DNA of 64,000 bases from Cherax quadricarinatus (lineage: Eukaryota; Arthropoda; Malacostraca; Decapoda; Parastacidae). Position 1 is the first letter of the stretch. Every line of letters starts with the position of its first letter. Positions 25,846 through 35,489 of this stretch are shown piece after piece. The DNA is taken from assembly GCF_038502225.1 (NCBI RefSeq), contig NC_091293.1, positions 10,138,753 through 10,202,752 on the forward strand, in the 5' to 3' direction. Under the pieces are notes generated by a model. The model was given only the letters and a program-made list of their open reading frames with translations, was not told where the DNA came from and ran no database searches. The position numbers and the translations under genes are program-made.

Positions 25846-26905
25846 TGTGATTCCACTTCCCTCCCAATGTTGTGATTCCACTTCCCTCCCAATGTTGTGA
25901 TTCCACTTCCCTCCCAATGTTGTGATTCCACTTCCCTCCCAATGTTGTGATTCCACTTCCCTCCCAATGTTGTGATTCCACTTCCCTCCCAATGTTGTGA
26001 TTCCACTTCCCTCCCAATGTTGTGATTCCACTTCCCTCCCAATGTTGTGATTCCACTTCCCTCCCAATGTTGTGATTCCACTTCCTCTCCCAATGTTGTG
26101 ATTCCACTTCCCTCCCAATGTTGTGATTCCACTTCCCTCCCAATGTTGTGATTCCACTTCCCTCCCAATGTTGTGATTCCACTTCCCTCCCAATGTTGTG
26201 ATTCCACTTCCCTCCCAATGTTGTGATTCCACTTCCCTCCCAATGTTGTGATTCCACTTCCCTCCCAATGTAGTGATCTCACTGCCCTCCCAGTGTTGTG
26301 ATTCCACTTCCCTCCCAATGCTGTGATTCCACTTTCCTCCCAATGTTGTGATTCCACTTCCTTCCCAATGTTGTGATTCCACTTCCCACCCAATGTTGTG
26401 ATTCCACTTCCATCCCAATGTTGTGATTCCTCTTCCCTCCCAGTGTTGTGATTCCACTTCCCTCCCAATGTTGTGATTCCACTTCCCTTCCAATGTTGTG
26501 ATTCCACTTCCCTCCCAGTGTTGTGATTCCACTTCCCTCCCAATGTTGTGACTCCACTTCCCTTCCAGTGTTGCGATTCCACTTCCCTCCTAGTGTTGTG
26601 ATTCCACTTCCCTCCCAATGTTGTGATTCCACTTCTCTTCCAGTGTTGTGATTCCACTTCCTTCCTAGTGTTGTGATTCCACTTCCCTCCCAATGTTGTG
26701 ATTCCACTTCCCTCCCAGTGTTGTGATTCCACTTCCCTCCTAGTGTTGTGATTCCACTTCCCTCCCAATGTTGTGATTCCACTTCCCTCCCAGCACTGTG
26801 ATTCCACTTCCCTCCCAATGTTGTGATTCCACTTCCCTCCCAGCACTGTGATTCTACTTCCCTCCCAGTGTTGTGATTCTACTTCCCCCCAGTGTTGTGA
26901 TTCCT
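25846..26905. repeat. 25-bp minisatellite, about 42 copies, abutting the exon D acceptor
   Basis: Tandem 25-base unit TGTTGTGATTCCACTTCCCT plus CCCAA. The left part (to about 26270) is very uniform and the right part is more variable. The unit is pyrimidine-rich, and units ending in CCCAG resemble complete 3' splice sites. The array ends within about 20 bases of the real acceptor of exon D, whose own tract (GATTCCTTTACC) resembles the unit. Confidence 0.97.
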
Positions 26906-26920
26906 TTACCCTCGCTGCAG

Positions 26921-27078
26921 GCGCGCCTCTTAACACCAGCGTTACCATGAACACGACGCGGAACTACGCACTGATAGGTCAGAAAGTGAAGGTCAGGTGT
27001 AACAGCTGGGGTAACCCCGCCCCCAGCCTCGCCCTTCTCACCTGCCACAACAATTCAACCTGCAACTACGCCCACGAG
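26921..27078 (+). CDS. Host gene exon D: N-terminal half of a Cys-containing Ig domain (D5-like)
   Basis: The acceptor CTCGCTGCAG ends at 26920 and the donor GTAAGG starts at 27079. The first two bases complete a Ser codon after exon C, giving the join LLDLLSAPLNTS. 52 codons follow and the exon ends in phase 0. It encodes sequons NTS, NTT, NNS and NST, then a B-strand VKVRCNSWGNPAPSL with the canonical Cys and the Asn-Pro-x-Pro turn. Extra cysteines follow (TCHNNSTC). An Ig domain with additional cysteines after a Cys-less one fits VEGF-receptor D5. The phase 0 end does not match exon E, so the middle of this domain is on an exon not found. Confidence 0.8.
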
Positions 27079-27246
27079 GTAAGGCCTGTTGGCATTAAAA
27101 TTACCCATCTTGCAGACATTTGAATGCCCGAAACTCTTATTATGGCACGTGTGAATCATGACGTGGTGACGTGTACTTAGTCAGTGGTGACGTGTACTTA
27201 GCTCTGTGAAGACCTGTTTGTGTGCTCTCTGTGAATCTGAACCAGG
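27079..27246. other. Intron start after exon D
   Basis: Short unique intron sequence with a near-duplicate of GACGTGTACTTAG at about 27168-27201. It leads directly into the ORF1 start of CR1-B copy 1. Nothing else is seen. Confidence 0.5.
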
Positions 27247-28393
27247 ATGCCCTCTCTTGAGCAACTTTACCAGCAGCTGAAAGAAGAGCTTAGGGTTGCT
27301 AGGTTGGAGATACGGCGATTAACGGAGGAGAACAAGAGGATTCGTAGTAATCCTCCTGTTGTGAGTCCCCACGTTAAGAGGGGGACTTGGTCAGTGGCCA
27401 GGCAACATGGAACCAAGCCGAGGGTCAAGAAGACTGTTGGAGAGGCAGAAACAATGAGGAACCAGAGGACTACTGTGAAAACTTCCAACTCATTTTCGGT
27501 GCTACCTGACGAATGTGGGTGTTCTACTGGAAATGTCACAACGAGCACCAAGGAAGCATTGGCAGACGTGAGTGAGACATCCCTAGAAACCCCAACGAAG
27601 ACTGGCGAGAACGTCTTGACGAATTCCACAACTGGGAACGTCACGACGAACGACACCAAGGAAGGTAAGAATATTGTTATTGTTGGGGATAGCCAGGTTA
27701 GATACATGGATAGGGCGTTCTGCTTGAAGGACAGGAGTAGGAGACAGAGGGTTTGCTTTCCTGGGGCTGGGATGGAGGCAGGGCCAGATTACCGCATAGG
27801 CAAACTAGGCATTTGCCTAGGGCCCCGGGCATTTGGGGGCCCCGCGGTCCAAGGGGTTCAGGGGCTCATCCAAGACTGCGCACATGGTGCAAGTGCAAAG
27901 GGATCCCTACCTAAAAAGTTCAAGTGTTTGGAGAGTAAAATTTATTTTTAAAAATTAATCAAAACAAAAATAAAAAATGAAATAAAATAAAATAAAAATA
28001 AATAAACCTAACCATAGATGGCAACACTCAACATGCCTTTGTTTACATCAGAACAGCTGTGTTTTCCCGCTAATGGGTGAGTATGGGAGATTCCTCTCCA
28101 ATTTTCTGTAGTAATTACACGTTATCTAGACTTGTACTGTGACAAATTAACTGAAGTGTTGTTGATAGACATTGATGTGTATGGATAAATGTTTGTTTTC
28201 GCCTCTAAATGTTAAGGGAGGTACCTGATAGGGTTACTTGACCAGTAAAGACGCATGGACCAGTAAAGACGCATTTTTGGTAAAAATACTATAAAGAAAA
28301 ACCTAAAAACGCAAACTGACTTCCGTTTGTAGGTTTTAAAAGCACTTTGTCCTGTCTTTAAGTCTTTATCATTTCAATAACAGATCTCAATTG

Positions 28394-28467
28394 ATTGATG
28401 TTCTACATCACTTCCGTCGCAAATGCTTAGTTTTCAAGTTGCGACGGAAGTGATGTAGAACATCAAT
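28394..28467. repeat. Perfect 29-bp inverted repeat in the hAT 5' region
   Basis: Arms 28394-28422 and 28439-28467 are exact reverse complements around a 16-base loop. It lies in non-coding sequence about 480 bases before the transposase frame and may be a small palindromic insertion or a structural part of the element. Confidence 0.95.
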
Positions 28468-28944
28468 TAATTTACTACATATTTCCCCAGAAACACATAA
28501 GCCACATCAGAAAATCGTTGGTTGGGTGAAACTGAAAATTGTCCCTGCATTCTTTAATTCTCATGGCCTTATCTATGGTGGTAGGCCATATATCATGCAA
28601 AACGTAATGATTAGTTTAGTTATGAAAATGGTAATATAAATACCATCGTGCATTGTTCTTGGACTCGGTATGATTTCTGTTTAAGTAAATTGGAGATCAA
28701 GGAGGATGAATTAGTAAAATATTCGTAGCCCAAATCACTAACCTAATCTATGGTAAAAGTTCTGTATATAACTCCTTTCTGGTAACGTTTTGAATTTTTA
28801 GATGCGCAGCCAGAGGAAAGGGGGCTACAAGGGACATATCTCCTCAATTGACAGAAAAAAAATTAATAATAATTAAAAAATTAATAATAATTGATAATAA
28901 AAAATTTGTATTTGCATGATTACAGACAGTGATACATCCTCATT

Positions 28945-31403
28945 ATGGCATCTCGTGAACGTGATGTTGGACGTTCTTATGCGAGTGGGTCACAGAAAAG
29001 AAAGAAGAAAATTCAAGAAGAAGAACAGAAAAAGAAAGATGTAGGAAGCTGCAGAAAGATCACAGACATGCTCACGAGAACAGTTTCTGATGTTACCAGT
29101 ACAGTTGAATCTGCAGATACGTCAGATCATCCAGGAATCCCTCCCTCCATTATTTCTCAGCCAGCATCTACTTCTTTTGTGTCTCCTCTCAATGTCTCAA
29201 CGGACATTTCATCCACAGGATTTGTCTTAGAAGATCCTGCCTCATGGCCAAATGTAATACCAGATTCTCTACGTAATGCTTTCATTGCAGAAAACTTCAG
29301 TCAAACTCTGAACATTGACTTTAGGAAATCAGCAAGGATTTATGATGATGGAAGTCGTCGTTGTTTAAAGTCATCTGTGTTTTATAGAAAGCTTGCAAAT
29401 TCAGAAACTGTGAAAAGATCATGGATGGTATACTCTGAAAGCTCAGGAAAAGTGTACTGTTCAGCATGCAAGCTATTTTCTACCAAAGAAAATACCTTCA
29501 CACAGGAGTTCAATGACTGGAAAAATTCCAAGCGTTTCGAGGAACATGAAAACAGCACCACTCACAGGAGCTGCATTTTAGTAAGTGTATTTCGTGCACA
29601 GAAAAAAGGCTTATTGGATTCTCATTTGGAAAAATCAAACTGAAAAAGAGCGCACTTATTGGAGAAAAGTTCTAGAAAGAGTTGTTGCTGTTGTAAAATT
29701 CTTAGCTCTAAGAGGACTTGTTTTCTGAGGAGAAAATGAGGTTTTTGGTTCGGAAAACAATGGCAATTTCCTAGGGATCATAGAACTGTTAGCACAATTC
29801 GATCCATTCTTAGCAAATCATGTGTCACGCCTTGGGAATGCAGGAAGAGGCACTGTATCTTACATGTCATCTACTATATGCAATGAATTTATTGAACTGA
29901 TGACTAAGAAGGTCCTCAATAACATCATAGCAGCTGTGAAAACTGCAAAATACTTTGCAATAAGCGTAGATTTAACACCAGATATTTCACATACAGATCA
30001 ATTGACATTCATTGTTCGCTTTGTCGACTCCAGTGGTAAGCCTGTAGAGCGCTTTATAAAATTCATTCCTCTTTCAGGCCATGATGGAGAAACAATGATG
30101 AATGTAGTACTGGATACAAGCCCGTATCAAGCAAATCAACCCACTTGCTGAATATGTGCCCTGCTCAGCACATTCTCTTAATCTTGTTGGGTCATGTGCT
30201 GCTGAGTGTTGTGTCGCTGCAGTTTCATTTTTTGGACTTTTACAAGCACTCTTTAATTTTTTCTCTGCTTCAACGCATCGGTGGAGTATACTCAAGTCAA
30301 CCATTCATGGAGATGTCATCAAATCATTATCAACAACAAGGTGGTCAGCGCAGCATGATGCAACACATGCTTTGAAAGACAGCTTTGCTGAAATACGTTC
30401 TGCTTTGATCCAAATAGCAGAGGATGAAGACCATACAGCAACTACAAGAAGCGAAGCAGCCAGCTTAGCATCAAAATTGAAAGATTTTGAATTGGCCTTC
30501 CTCTGTGTGCTTTGGGACTGTATACTGGAACGGTTAAATGCCACGAACAAGACACTTCAGAAAATTGAAATTGAAATGGCTACTTGTGCTAACCTCTATG
30601 CAGGCTTAGTGGAATTTGTAAGCTCACTTCGCAATGGTGAAGCTTTTGAAATGTTTGAAGAGAAAGCTAAACTGCTGGTGAAAGACTACAGTTACCGGGC
30701 TGATCATCAGCAGACAAGGAAGAGGAAACGCAATTTTGAAGAGCCAAACAATGAAATTGTGTTGCTACCAAGGCAGAAATGTAAGACAGCTACATACTTC
30801 GTCATTCTGGATTCACTGATTACAGAATTAGTGAAAAGAAAAGAAATCTACTAGAATGTCAATGACAAGTTTGGATTTCTGTTCAAAATTACTACTATGC
30901 CAGATGCAGAATTGAGAGAAGCTGCATTAAAGTTGCAACAACACCTTTCAGCAGATGTTCAGGACACATTTGTTGAAGAAATAGTTCATTTTTCTGGGTA
31001 TATGAATCAGATTAAAGCTCCACCTGAAAAATGTGCGCCCTCAGCTGCTTTGAAACATTTAAGAAATGCAGGTATCTCAGAAACCTTCCCTAATGTTGAC
31101 ATAGTGTATCGCCTTTACCTAACACTTCCAGCTACTAACTGTGAAGGAGAACGTTCATTTTCTGTTTTGAAAAGAGTGAAAAACCAGCTCCGTTCAACAA
31201 TGAGCCAAGACAAATTGTGTAACCTAGCCTTGTTGACCATTGAGTCTGATCTAACAAGAAATATTGATTTTCAGAATATAATTGATGATTTTGCCAATAT
31301 GAAATCCAGAAAAAAAGTTTATTTAAGAAGTGCCTGTGAATATAAACAATTCTTTACTTTCTTGAGTTTATATTATTTGACAGTCTTATGCATGATGCAA
31401 TGA
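28945..31403 (+). pseudogene. hAT transposase, zinc-finger MYM-like type, frameshifted
   Basis: Four frame segments carry one transposase: 28945-29643, 29822-30151, 30156-30854 and 30897-31403. The first has a basic Lys/Glu-rich start and a TTF-type zinc-finger region (KVYCSACKLF, ending near THRSC). The second has the start of the RNase H-like core (ISVDLTPDISHTDQ, DUF4371-like). The third has the core around CSAHSLNLVG and the helical insert. The last has the C-terminal hAT dimerisation region (NCEGERSFSVLKRVKNQLR). Stops and frame changes near 29643, 30151 and 30854 make it inactive, although the ends could still be mobilised in trans. Confidence 0.82.
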
Positions 31404-32207
31404 TAACAATAATGGTCAGTGATTTATAAAGGGAATAATAGTGCTGTAGTGGTTATGCTGAATATAATAGGTACATGATGTCACTACTTTAATAGCCTAA
31501 TCTAGTAATACTATGCTGTCTTGAGTTTATTCTCTTTAAAATGCATGATTTAACAAGATAGTTATAATGGCTGTTGGTAAATGGTTTTGGTTGTCTTGAT
31601 GTACTTTCCCTATTAAATTTAATCTAAATAGCCAGAATGTATTTAATTAGACCTTAAACAGGCTCACACCGACCCCCCCCCCCACCCCACCCCCAAGCTG
31701 GAAGGGGTCGCTTCGCTTACCCGTAACTCAAAGGGGCCCCGCCAATCTGAATAGCCTAGAGCCCGGAGACTTCTTAATCTGGCCCTGGATGGAGGATATT
31801 GTTAGCTGTCTGGATGACATCATGAGAGGTAATGGGAGCAATCCTATTATCTGTCTCAGTGCTGGAGGCAACGATGTTGGCAGACGTAGGAGTGAGGACC
31901 TGATTAGCAGGTATAGGTTAGCAATAGAGATAATTAGGAGGAAGGGTGAGAACCCTGTCATGTATGGTATTTTGCCAAGGAGAGGAGTTGGAAATGAATG
32001 GTTGTCCAGAGCAATTGGTATCAATTGCTGGCTGGACAAATACTGTAAGGAAAGTGCGGTAACATTCATTGACAACTGGGACCTCTTCTATGGCAGAAAC
32101 GACATGTATGCCAGGGATGGGGTTCACTTATCTAGGTCTGGGGTGGGGGCACTGGCAACTGCAGTGGAGGGAGATGCTAGGGCTTTAAACTAGGAATAGA
32201 TAGTGGT

Positions 32208-33290
32208 ATGGGTTTTGGCGAGAATACAGTGAAGTCCCATTGTAGTAATACTATGAGTTCTAGGGGAATTAGTAATAGGCAGAATGAGGTGGATATTGGA
32301 AAGCCAATTGCACTAGGCGACAAGAACAGTAATAGATTTAGTGAAAAAACAGATATGAGCAGGAAGGGTAAAGAGAAAGGAGTAATTCTAGGAGACTTTA
32401 ACTTTAGTCATATTGATTGGAATTTCTTGACTGGGAATTTAGAATCAAATGACTTCTTAGAAGTAGTTCAGGATTGTTTTTTGAAGCAGTTTGTGACAGA
32501 ACCTACAAGGGGAAATAACCTGCTTGACTTAGTTCTGGCAAACAATGAATCCCTTGTTAATAATTTAGAAATTTCAGAGGAACTTGGTGCTAGCGACCAC
32601 AAATCAATTACATTTAGCATTGAATGGAAGTATGATAGTAGGGATAACTCAGTAACAGTTCCAGATTTTCGCTTAGCAGATTACGATGGGCTTAGAGAAC
32701 ACTTATCATCTGTAGACTGGAGTAACGAAGAGAGCTATCAGTTTTCAAAACCATTCATTACAGAGCTATCAGTATGACAGCTTTCTTAACGCAATACATG
32801 CTGCCCAAAGGACATTTATCCCATATAAGGAAATTAGATTGAACAGAAATGACCCCAAATGGATAAATAATAGGCTCAAATATCTTTAAGGACAAAAGAA
32901 AGGAATTTATAGGCGTATCAAAAGAGGTGAGGGGTCATCTTAAGAATCAGTATATTGACATTAAGAGGGACGTTAAAAAGGGGATAAGAAAAGCTAAACG
33001 AGACTATGAAATTATAGTTGCTAGAGATTCGAAAACTAACTCAAAAAGTTTTTTCCAGGTATATAGAATAAAAGTTAGAGACAAGATAGGTCCCCTTAAA
33101 AATAACTCTGGGCATCTCATCTAATTATTTTTTATAGTGGGCTTGAAGATAAATTATGCAGTATCACAATCACTAGCGAAATGGTTTTCAAACAGATAGA
33201 CCGGTTAAAGCAAAATAAATCCCCGGGCCCTGATGAACTTTTTTCAAGGATTCTTAAAGTGTAAAGTGGAACTCTGTGAACCTTTAACTA
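32208..33290 (+). pseudogene. CR1-B ORF2 remnant with endonuclease deletion
   Basis: Starts at the family's ORF2 start (MGFGENTV). After KGKEKG it jumps straight to VILGDFNFSHIDW. Compared with the copy at 53837, about 145 codons of the endonuclease N-terminus are deleted exactly in frame. The endonuclease C-terminal half (LDLVLANNES, GASDHKS) remains. A 20-base insertion at 32742 shifts the frame. Later pieces (32927-33124) match the pre-RT region. The RT proper is absent because the element ends at 33307. Confidence 0.8.
32731..32772. mobile_element. 20-base Penelope-end stub with 11-bp target duplication
   Basis: AGAGCTATCAG occurs at 32731-32741 and 32762-32772 around the 20 bases TTTTCAAAACCATTCATTAC. 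The insert closely matches the extreme end of the Penelope-like modules at 34249-34267. It looks like a target-primed insertion aborted after about 20 bases. Confidence 0.7.
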
Positions 33291-33308
33291 ATATTTTTAA
33301 TTTATCTT

Positions 33309-33353
33309 TATTGAGGAAACGTTTCGCCACACAGTAACTTCATCAGTCCATAC
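33309..33353 (-). ncRNA. Hammerhead ribozyme 1
   Basis: On the minus strand: CTGATGA (33346-33340), stem II GTTAC-TGT-GTGGC with wobble pairs, GAAAC (33325-33321), then GTT and TCC. Stem I pairs GGA with TCC and TAT with ATA around a bulge. Confidence 0.75.
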
Positions 33354-33679
33354 AAAGGCGAATCTTGAAGAACAGGAGGAGAATGAGGTAATCAGTCCCT
33401 CAACTTTGAGTCGATGTGTTCAGTCCATCAATCTTCAACAGAATACGGCATAAGTGCGGAGAAGGAGCTTATAAACCGTAGGCAGGAGAGGTGCAGCAGT
33501 CGTAGGTGGTGTCACATTTGTTCAATGTGGAAGTAGGTCGTGCCCAAGGGTTAGACAAGCGAAGAATTCCCAAGTATTAAGATCCCAAGAAGTTGCAGTG
33601 TCTGACAGGATTGTAGATCAATGGTTGAGAGAACCGACACGTTGATAAATTAGACACATGTGCAACTCTTGGGTATCTT

Positions 33680-33720
33680 TATTGAGGAAACGTTTCGCCA
33701 CACAGTGGCTTCATCAGTCC
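33680..33720 (-). ncRNA. Hammerhead ribozyme 2
   Basis: On the minus strand: CTGATGA (33717-33711), stem II GCCAC-TGT-GTGGC and GAAAC (33696-33692). Upstream sequence is a fused LINE endonuclease fragment, so only the inner GGA/TCC part of stem I remains. Confidence 0.65.
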
Positions 33721-33734
33721 GAGATGAATTAGGT

Positions 33735-33970
33735 GTTTATGGTTTGTGAAGCTGAGTAATTGGTGACCAAGTTGGTTGTTACTGGTGTGATGAAAGGCGG
33801 TGTGTTTGGCATTCATGTCAGCTAGTAGGTATGTTGGTGTGTTGGTGTAGTTGAAGACTAAGGAAAGATCGTGTATGTTGAGAATAGTGTTTGGGCGAGC
33901 ATAGGTGGCGAAAAAAGTAAAGGGACCAAGGTGGGTGTGTATTCTGACTGCAAGACAGTGTTGGTGAATA
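33735..33970 (-). pseudogene. LINE APE endonuclease fragment fused to a hammerhead
   Basis: The minus-strand translation includes YARPNTILNIHDLSLVFN and LLADMNAKHTAF, the latter resembling the GDFNAKH motif of Jockey-type endonucleases. It ends within a few bases of hammerhead 2. Probably a piece of the LINE family whose RT lies at 35490-37265, though that copy lacks this domain for comparison. Confidence 0.55.
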
Positions 33971-34156
33971 AAAGGGATTGGATGATACCACTATGACCCC
34001 ACCTCCTCCTGCTTCGCCTCACCTCACTACAGTATATAAGCCACATCTACGGCCGTATGCTGTACATTCTACAAGATTGATGGACTGAACACATCGACTC
34101 CAGGCTGAGGGACTGATTACCTCAAACTCCTCCTCTCCTTTCGCCTTTCTGCTTTG

Positions 34157-34201
34157 TATTGGACTGATGAAGCCACTGTGTGGCGAAACGTTTCCTGAAT
34201 A
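34157..34201 (+). ncRNA. Hammerhead ribozyme 3
   Basis: CTGATGA at 34164-34170, stem II GCCAC-TGT-GTGGC, GAAAC at 34185-34189, then GTT as the likely cleavage triplet. Stem I pairs TATT-GGA (34157-34163) with TCC-tg-AATA (34193-34201). The minimal ACGT after GAA suggests that stem III forms between two copies, as described for Penelope hammerheads. Confidence 0.85.
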
Positions 34202-34535
34202 AAGATTCCCATATGTTGCATAAGTGTCTCAATCTTCAACTTGTCGGTTTTTCAAACCATTCATCACAACTGTCAGACACTGCAGCATCATGGGATCTTG
34301 TTACAAAGAATTCGTCAACACTTGTCCAACCTTTGGACGAAGACCTACTTCGACTAGTGGATGATACCACTATGACCCCACCTCCTCCTGCTTCGCCTCA
34401 CCTCACTACAGTATATAAGCCACATCTACGGCCGTATGCTGTACATTCTACAAGATTGATGGACTGAACACATCGACTCCAGGCTGAGGGACCGATTATC
34501 TCAAACTCCTCCTCTCCTTTCGCCTTTCTACTTTG

Positions 34536-34580
34536 TATTGGACTGATGAAGCCACTGTGTGGCGAAACGTTTCCTGAATA
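34536..34580 (+). ncRNA. Hammerhead ribozyme 4
   Basis: Identical in core and stems to hammerhead 3, one 379-base unit downstream: CTGATGA at 34543-34549 and GAAAC at 34564-34568. A tandem pair is the arrangement expected for dimeric action and for excision of the unit between two cleavage sites. Confidence 0.85.
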
Positions 34581-34972
34581 AAGATTCCCATATGTTGCAT
34601 AAGTGTCTCAATCTTCAATTTGTCGGTTTTTCAAACCATTCAACACAAGGTTACTGCTTACCATAACCCCCAAGTTCTTTTCACAATCTGAATGGCTAAG
34701 TTCTACATTATTTAACTTATAAGTGCTAGGGTTATGGACACTCCCGAGCTTCAGAACCTTGCATTTATCTACACTGAACTGCATCTGCCACTTTGCTGAC
34801 CAGGTATTGAGTTTGTCTAAATCCTCCTGAAGTTCCCTGATATCTACGTTTGAATCAATTATCCTACCTATCTTTGTGTCATCGGCAAATTTGCTCATTT
34901 CACTAGTAATTCCCTCATTAAGATCATTGATATATGTGTGTTAGGTAAGACACATATGCAACAGTTAGGTAT

Positions 34973-35024
34973 CTGTATTTCGAAACGTTTCGCCTACACA
35001 GTAGGCTTCTTCAGTCGAGTACAG
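34973..35024 (-). ncRNA. Hammerhead ribozyme 5, at the 3' end of a LINE
   Basis: On the minus strand: CTGAAGA (35014-35008; the core consensus is CUGANGA), stem II GCCTAC-TGT-GTAGGC, GAAAC (34991-34987) and GTT. Stem I is long: TCGA pairs with TCGA and, beyond an internal loop, CTGTA pairs with TACAG. Confidence 0.85.
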
Positions 35025-35489
35025 ACAAGTTGATGGAAGCAGAAGAGACTTGAAGACGATGTAATCATTCCATCACCCTTGAAGTTTTGAGGTGGTCAGT
35101 CCCTCAGTCTGGAGAAGAGCATTGTTCCATAGTCTGAAACAATATGGAGTTGAAGTACGAACGAACGAACGAAAGTTCAGGTAAGATCCCAAATGGGATG
35201 AGCGGGAAAGACGGGACAGACGAAGAATAGTGCTGGAGAGGAGTGTTCTTAGTCGTGGAAATAGAGCCAGGGCTTTACCCAGCAGCGAAGGCGATCGTGG
35301 AACAGATATTGAGAAGAGAAATTCAGCCTCTTCTGTTGGGACTCCTGTGGGGTGAGAGGGGAGGAAGGGACATGCGACGTTTAGCGCTAGAGAGGAGTGT
35401 AGAACTGAGTCATGTCTTAACCCAAAAGCTAAGGCGAACGTGGGTCACAGAATGGTACCTGTCATAGAAGGTACCTGTCAGCGAATCCA

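Larger units (their letters stand above)
27779..31787 (+). mobile_element. hAT DNA transposon, 4.0 kb, with intact ends
   Basis: Terminal inverted repeats start CAGGGCCAGATTA at 27779 and end TAATCTGGCCCTG at 31787. The 8-bp target duplication GATGGAGG lies at 27771-27778 and 31788-31795. TIR sequence and 8-bp duplication are typical of hAT. It disrupts the CR1-B ORF1 at an exactly reconstructible point. Confidence 0.95.
27247..32193 (+). pseudogene. CR1-B ORF1: coiled coil plus SGNH/GDSL esterase, split by hAT
   Basis: The first 530 bases encode a Leu/Glu-rich coiled coil (residues about 4-34), a Thr-rich linker and esterase block I, GDSQ (residues 147-150, with the nucleophile Ser). After the 4-kb hAT insertion the frame resumes at 31788 with AGGNDVG (block III) and ends with DGVHLS (block V Asp and His) at 32193. 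All catalytic blocks are intact, so before the hAT insertion the protein looked functional. Esterase domains in ORF1 are an established trait of CR1-like retrotransposons; their role may be in membrane or RNP handling. The frame running past 27778 to 27951 is only read-through into the hAT end. Confidence 0.85.
27247..33307 (+). mobile_element. CR1 family 'CR1-B', copy 1, interrupted by hAT
   Basis: ORF1 is at 27247-27778 and 31788-32193 on either side of the hAT insertion, and ORF2 from 32208. The copy is truncated on the right where a Penelope-like module starts. ORF2 has lost much of its endonuclease by an in-frame deletion, and a 20-base foreign insertion is at 32742-32761. Confidence 0.85.
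33308..34645. mobile_element. Penelope-like module cluster: two minus-strand and two plus-strand units
   Basis: Two units read leftward (hammerheads at 33309-33353 and 33680-33720) and two read rightward in tandem with a 379-base period (34157-34201 and 34536-34580). The rightward units are nearly identical. Each unit ends with a hammerhead, AATAAAG and a GTCGGT-hairpin terminus. Between the two orientations lies a LINE endonuclease fragment (33735-33970). No Penelope RT is present. Confidence 0.75.

Noticed and set aside
25782..26954. 390-codon frame (GSGITTLGGKWNHN repeat)
   Set aside because: Minus-strand reading of the 25-bp intron array, open in all three frames.
27000..27012. Alternative exon D donor (TGG G|GTAAC) that would match exon E in phase
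   Set aside because: It would remove the Asn-Pro-x-Pro turn and the following cysteines that fit the Ig fold, so a missing exon is the better explanation.
27779..27951. C-terminal extension of the CR1-B ORF1 frame
   Set aside because: This part lies inside the hAT inverted repeat and is read-through; the true continuation is after 31787.
35243..35467. Small plus-strand frame shared with 40421-40615 (minus)
   Set aside because: It is the antisense of the LINE-D 3' UTR and has no domain.
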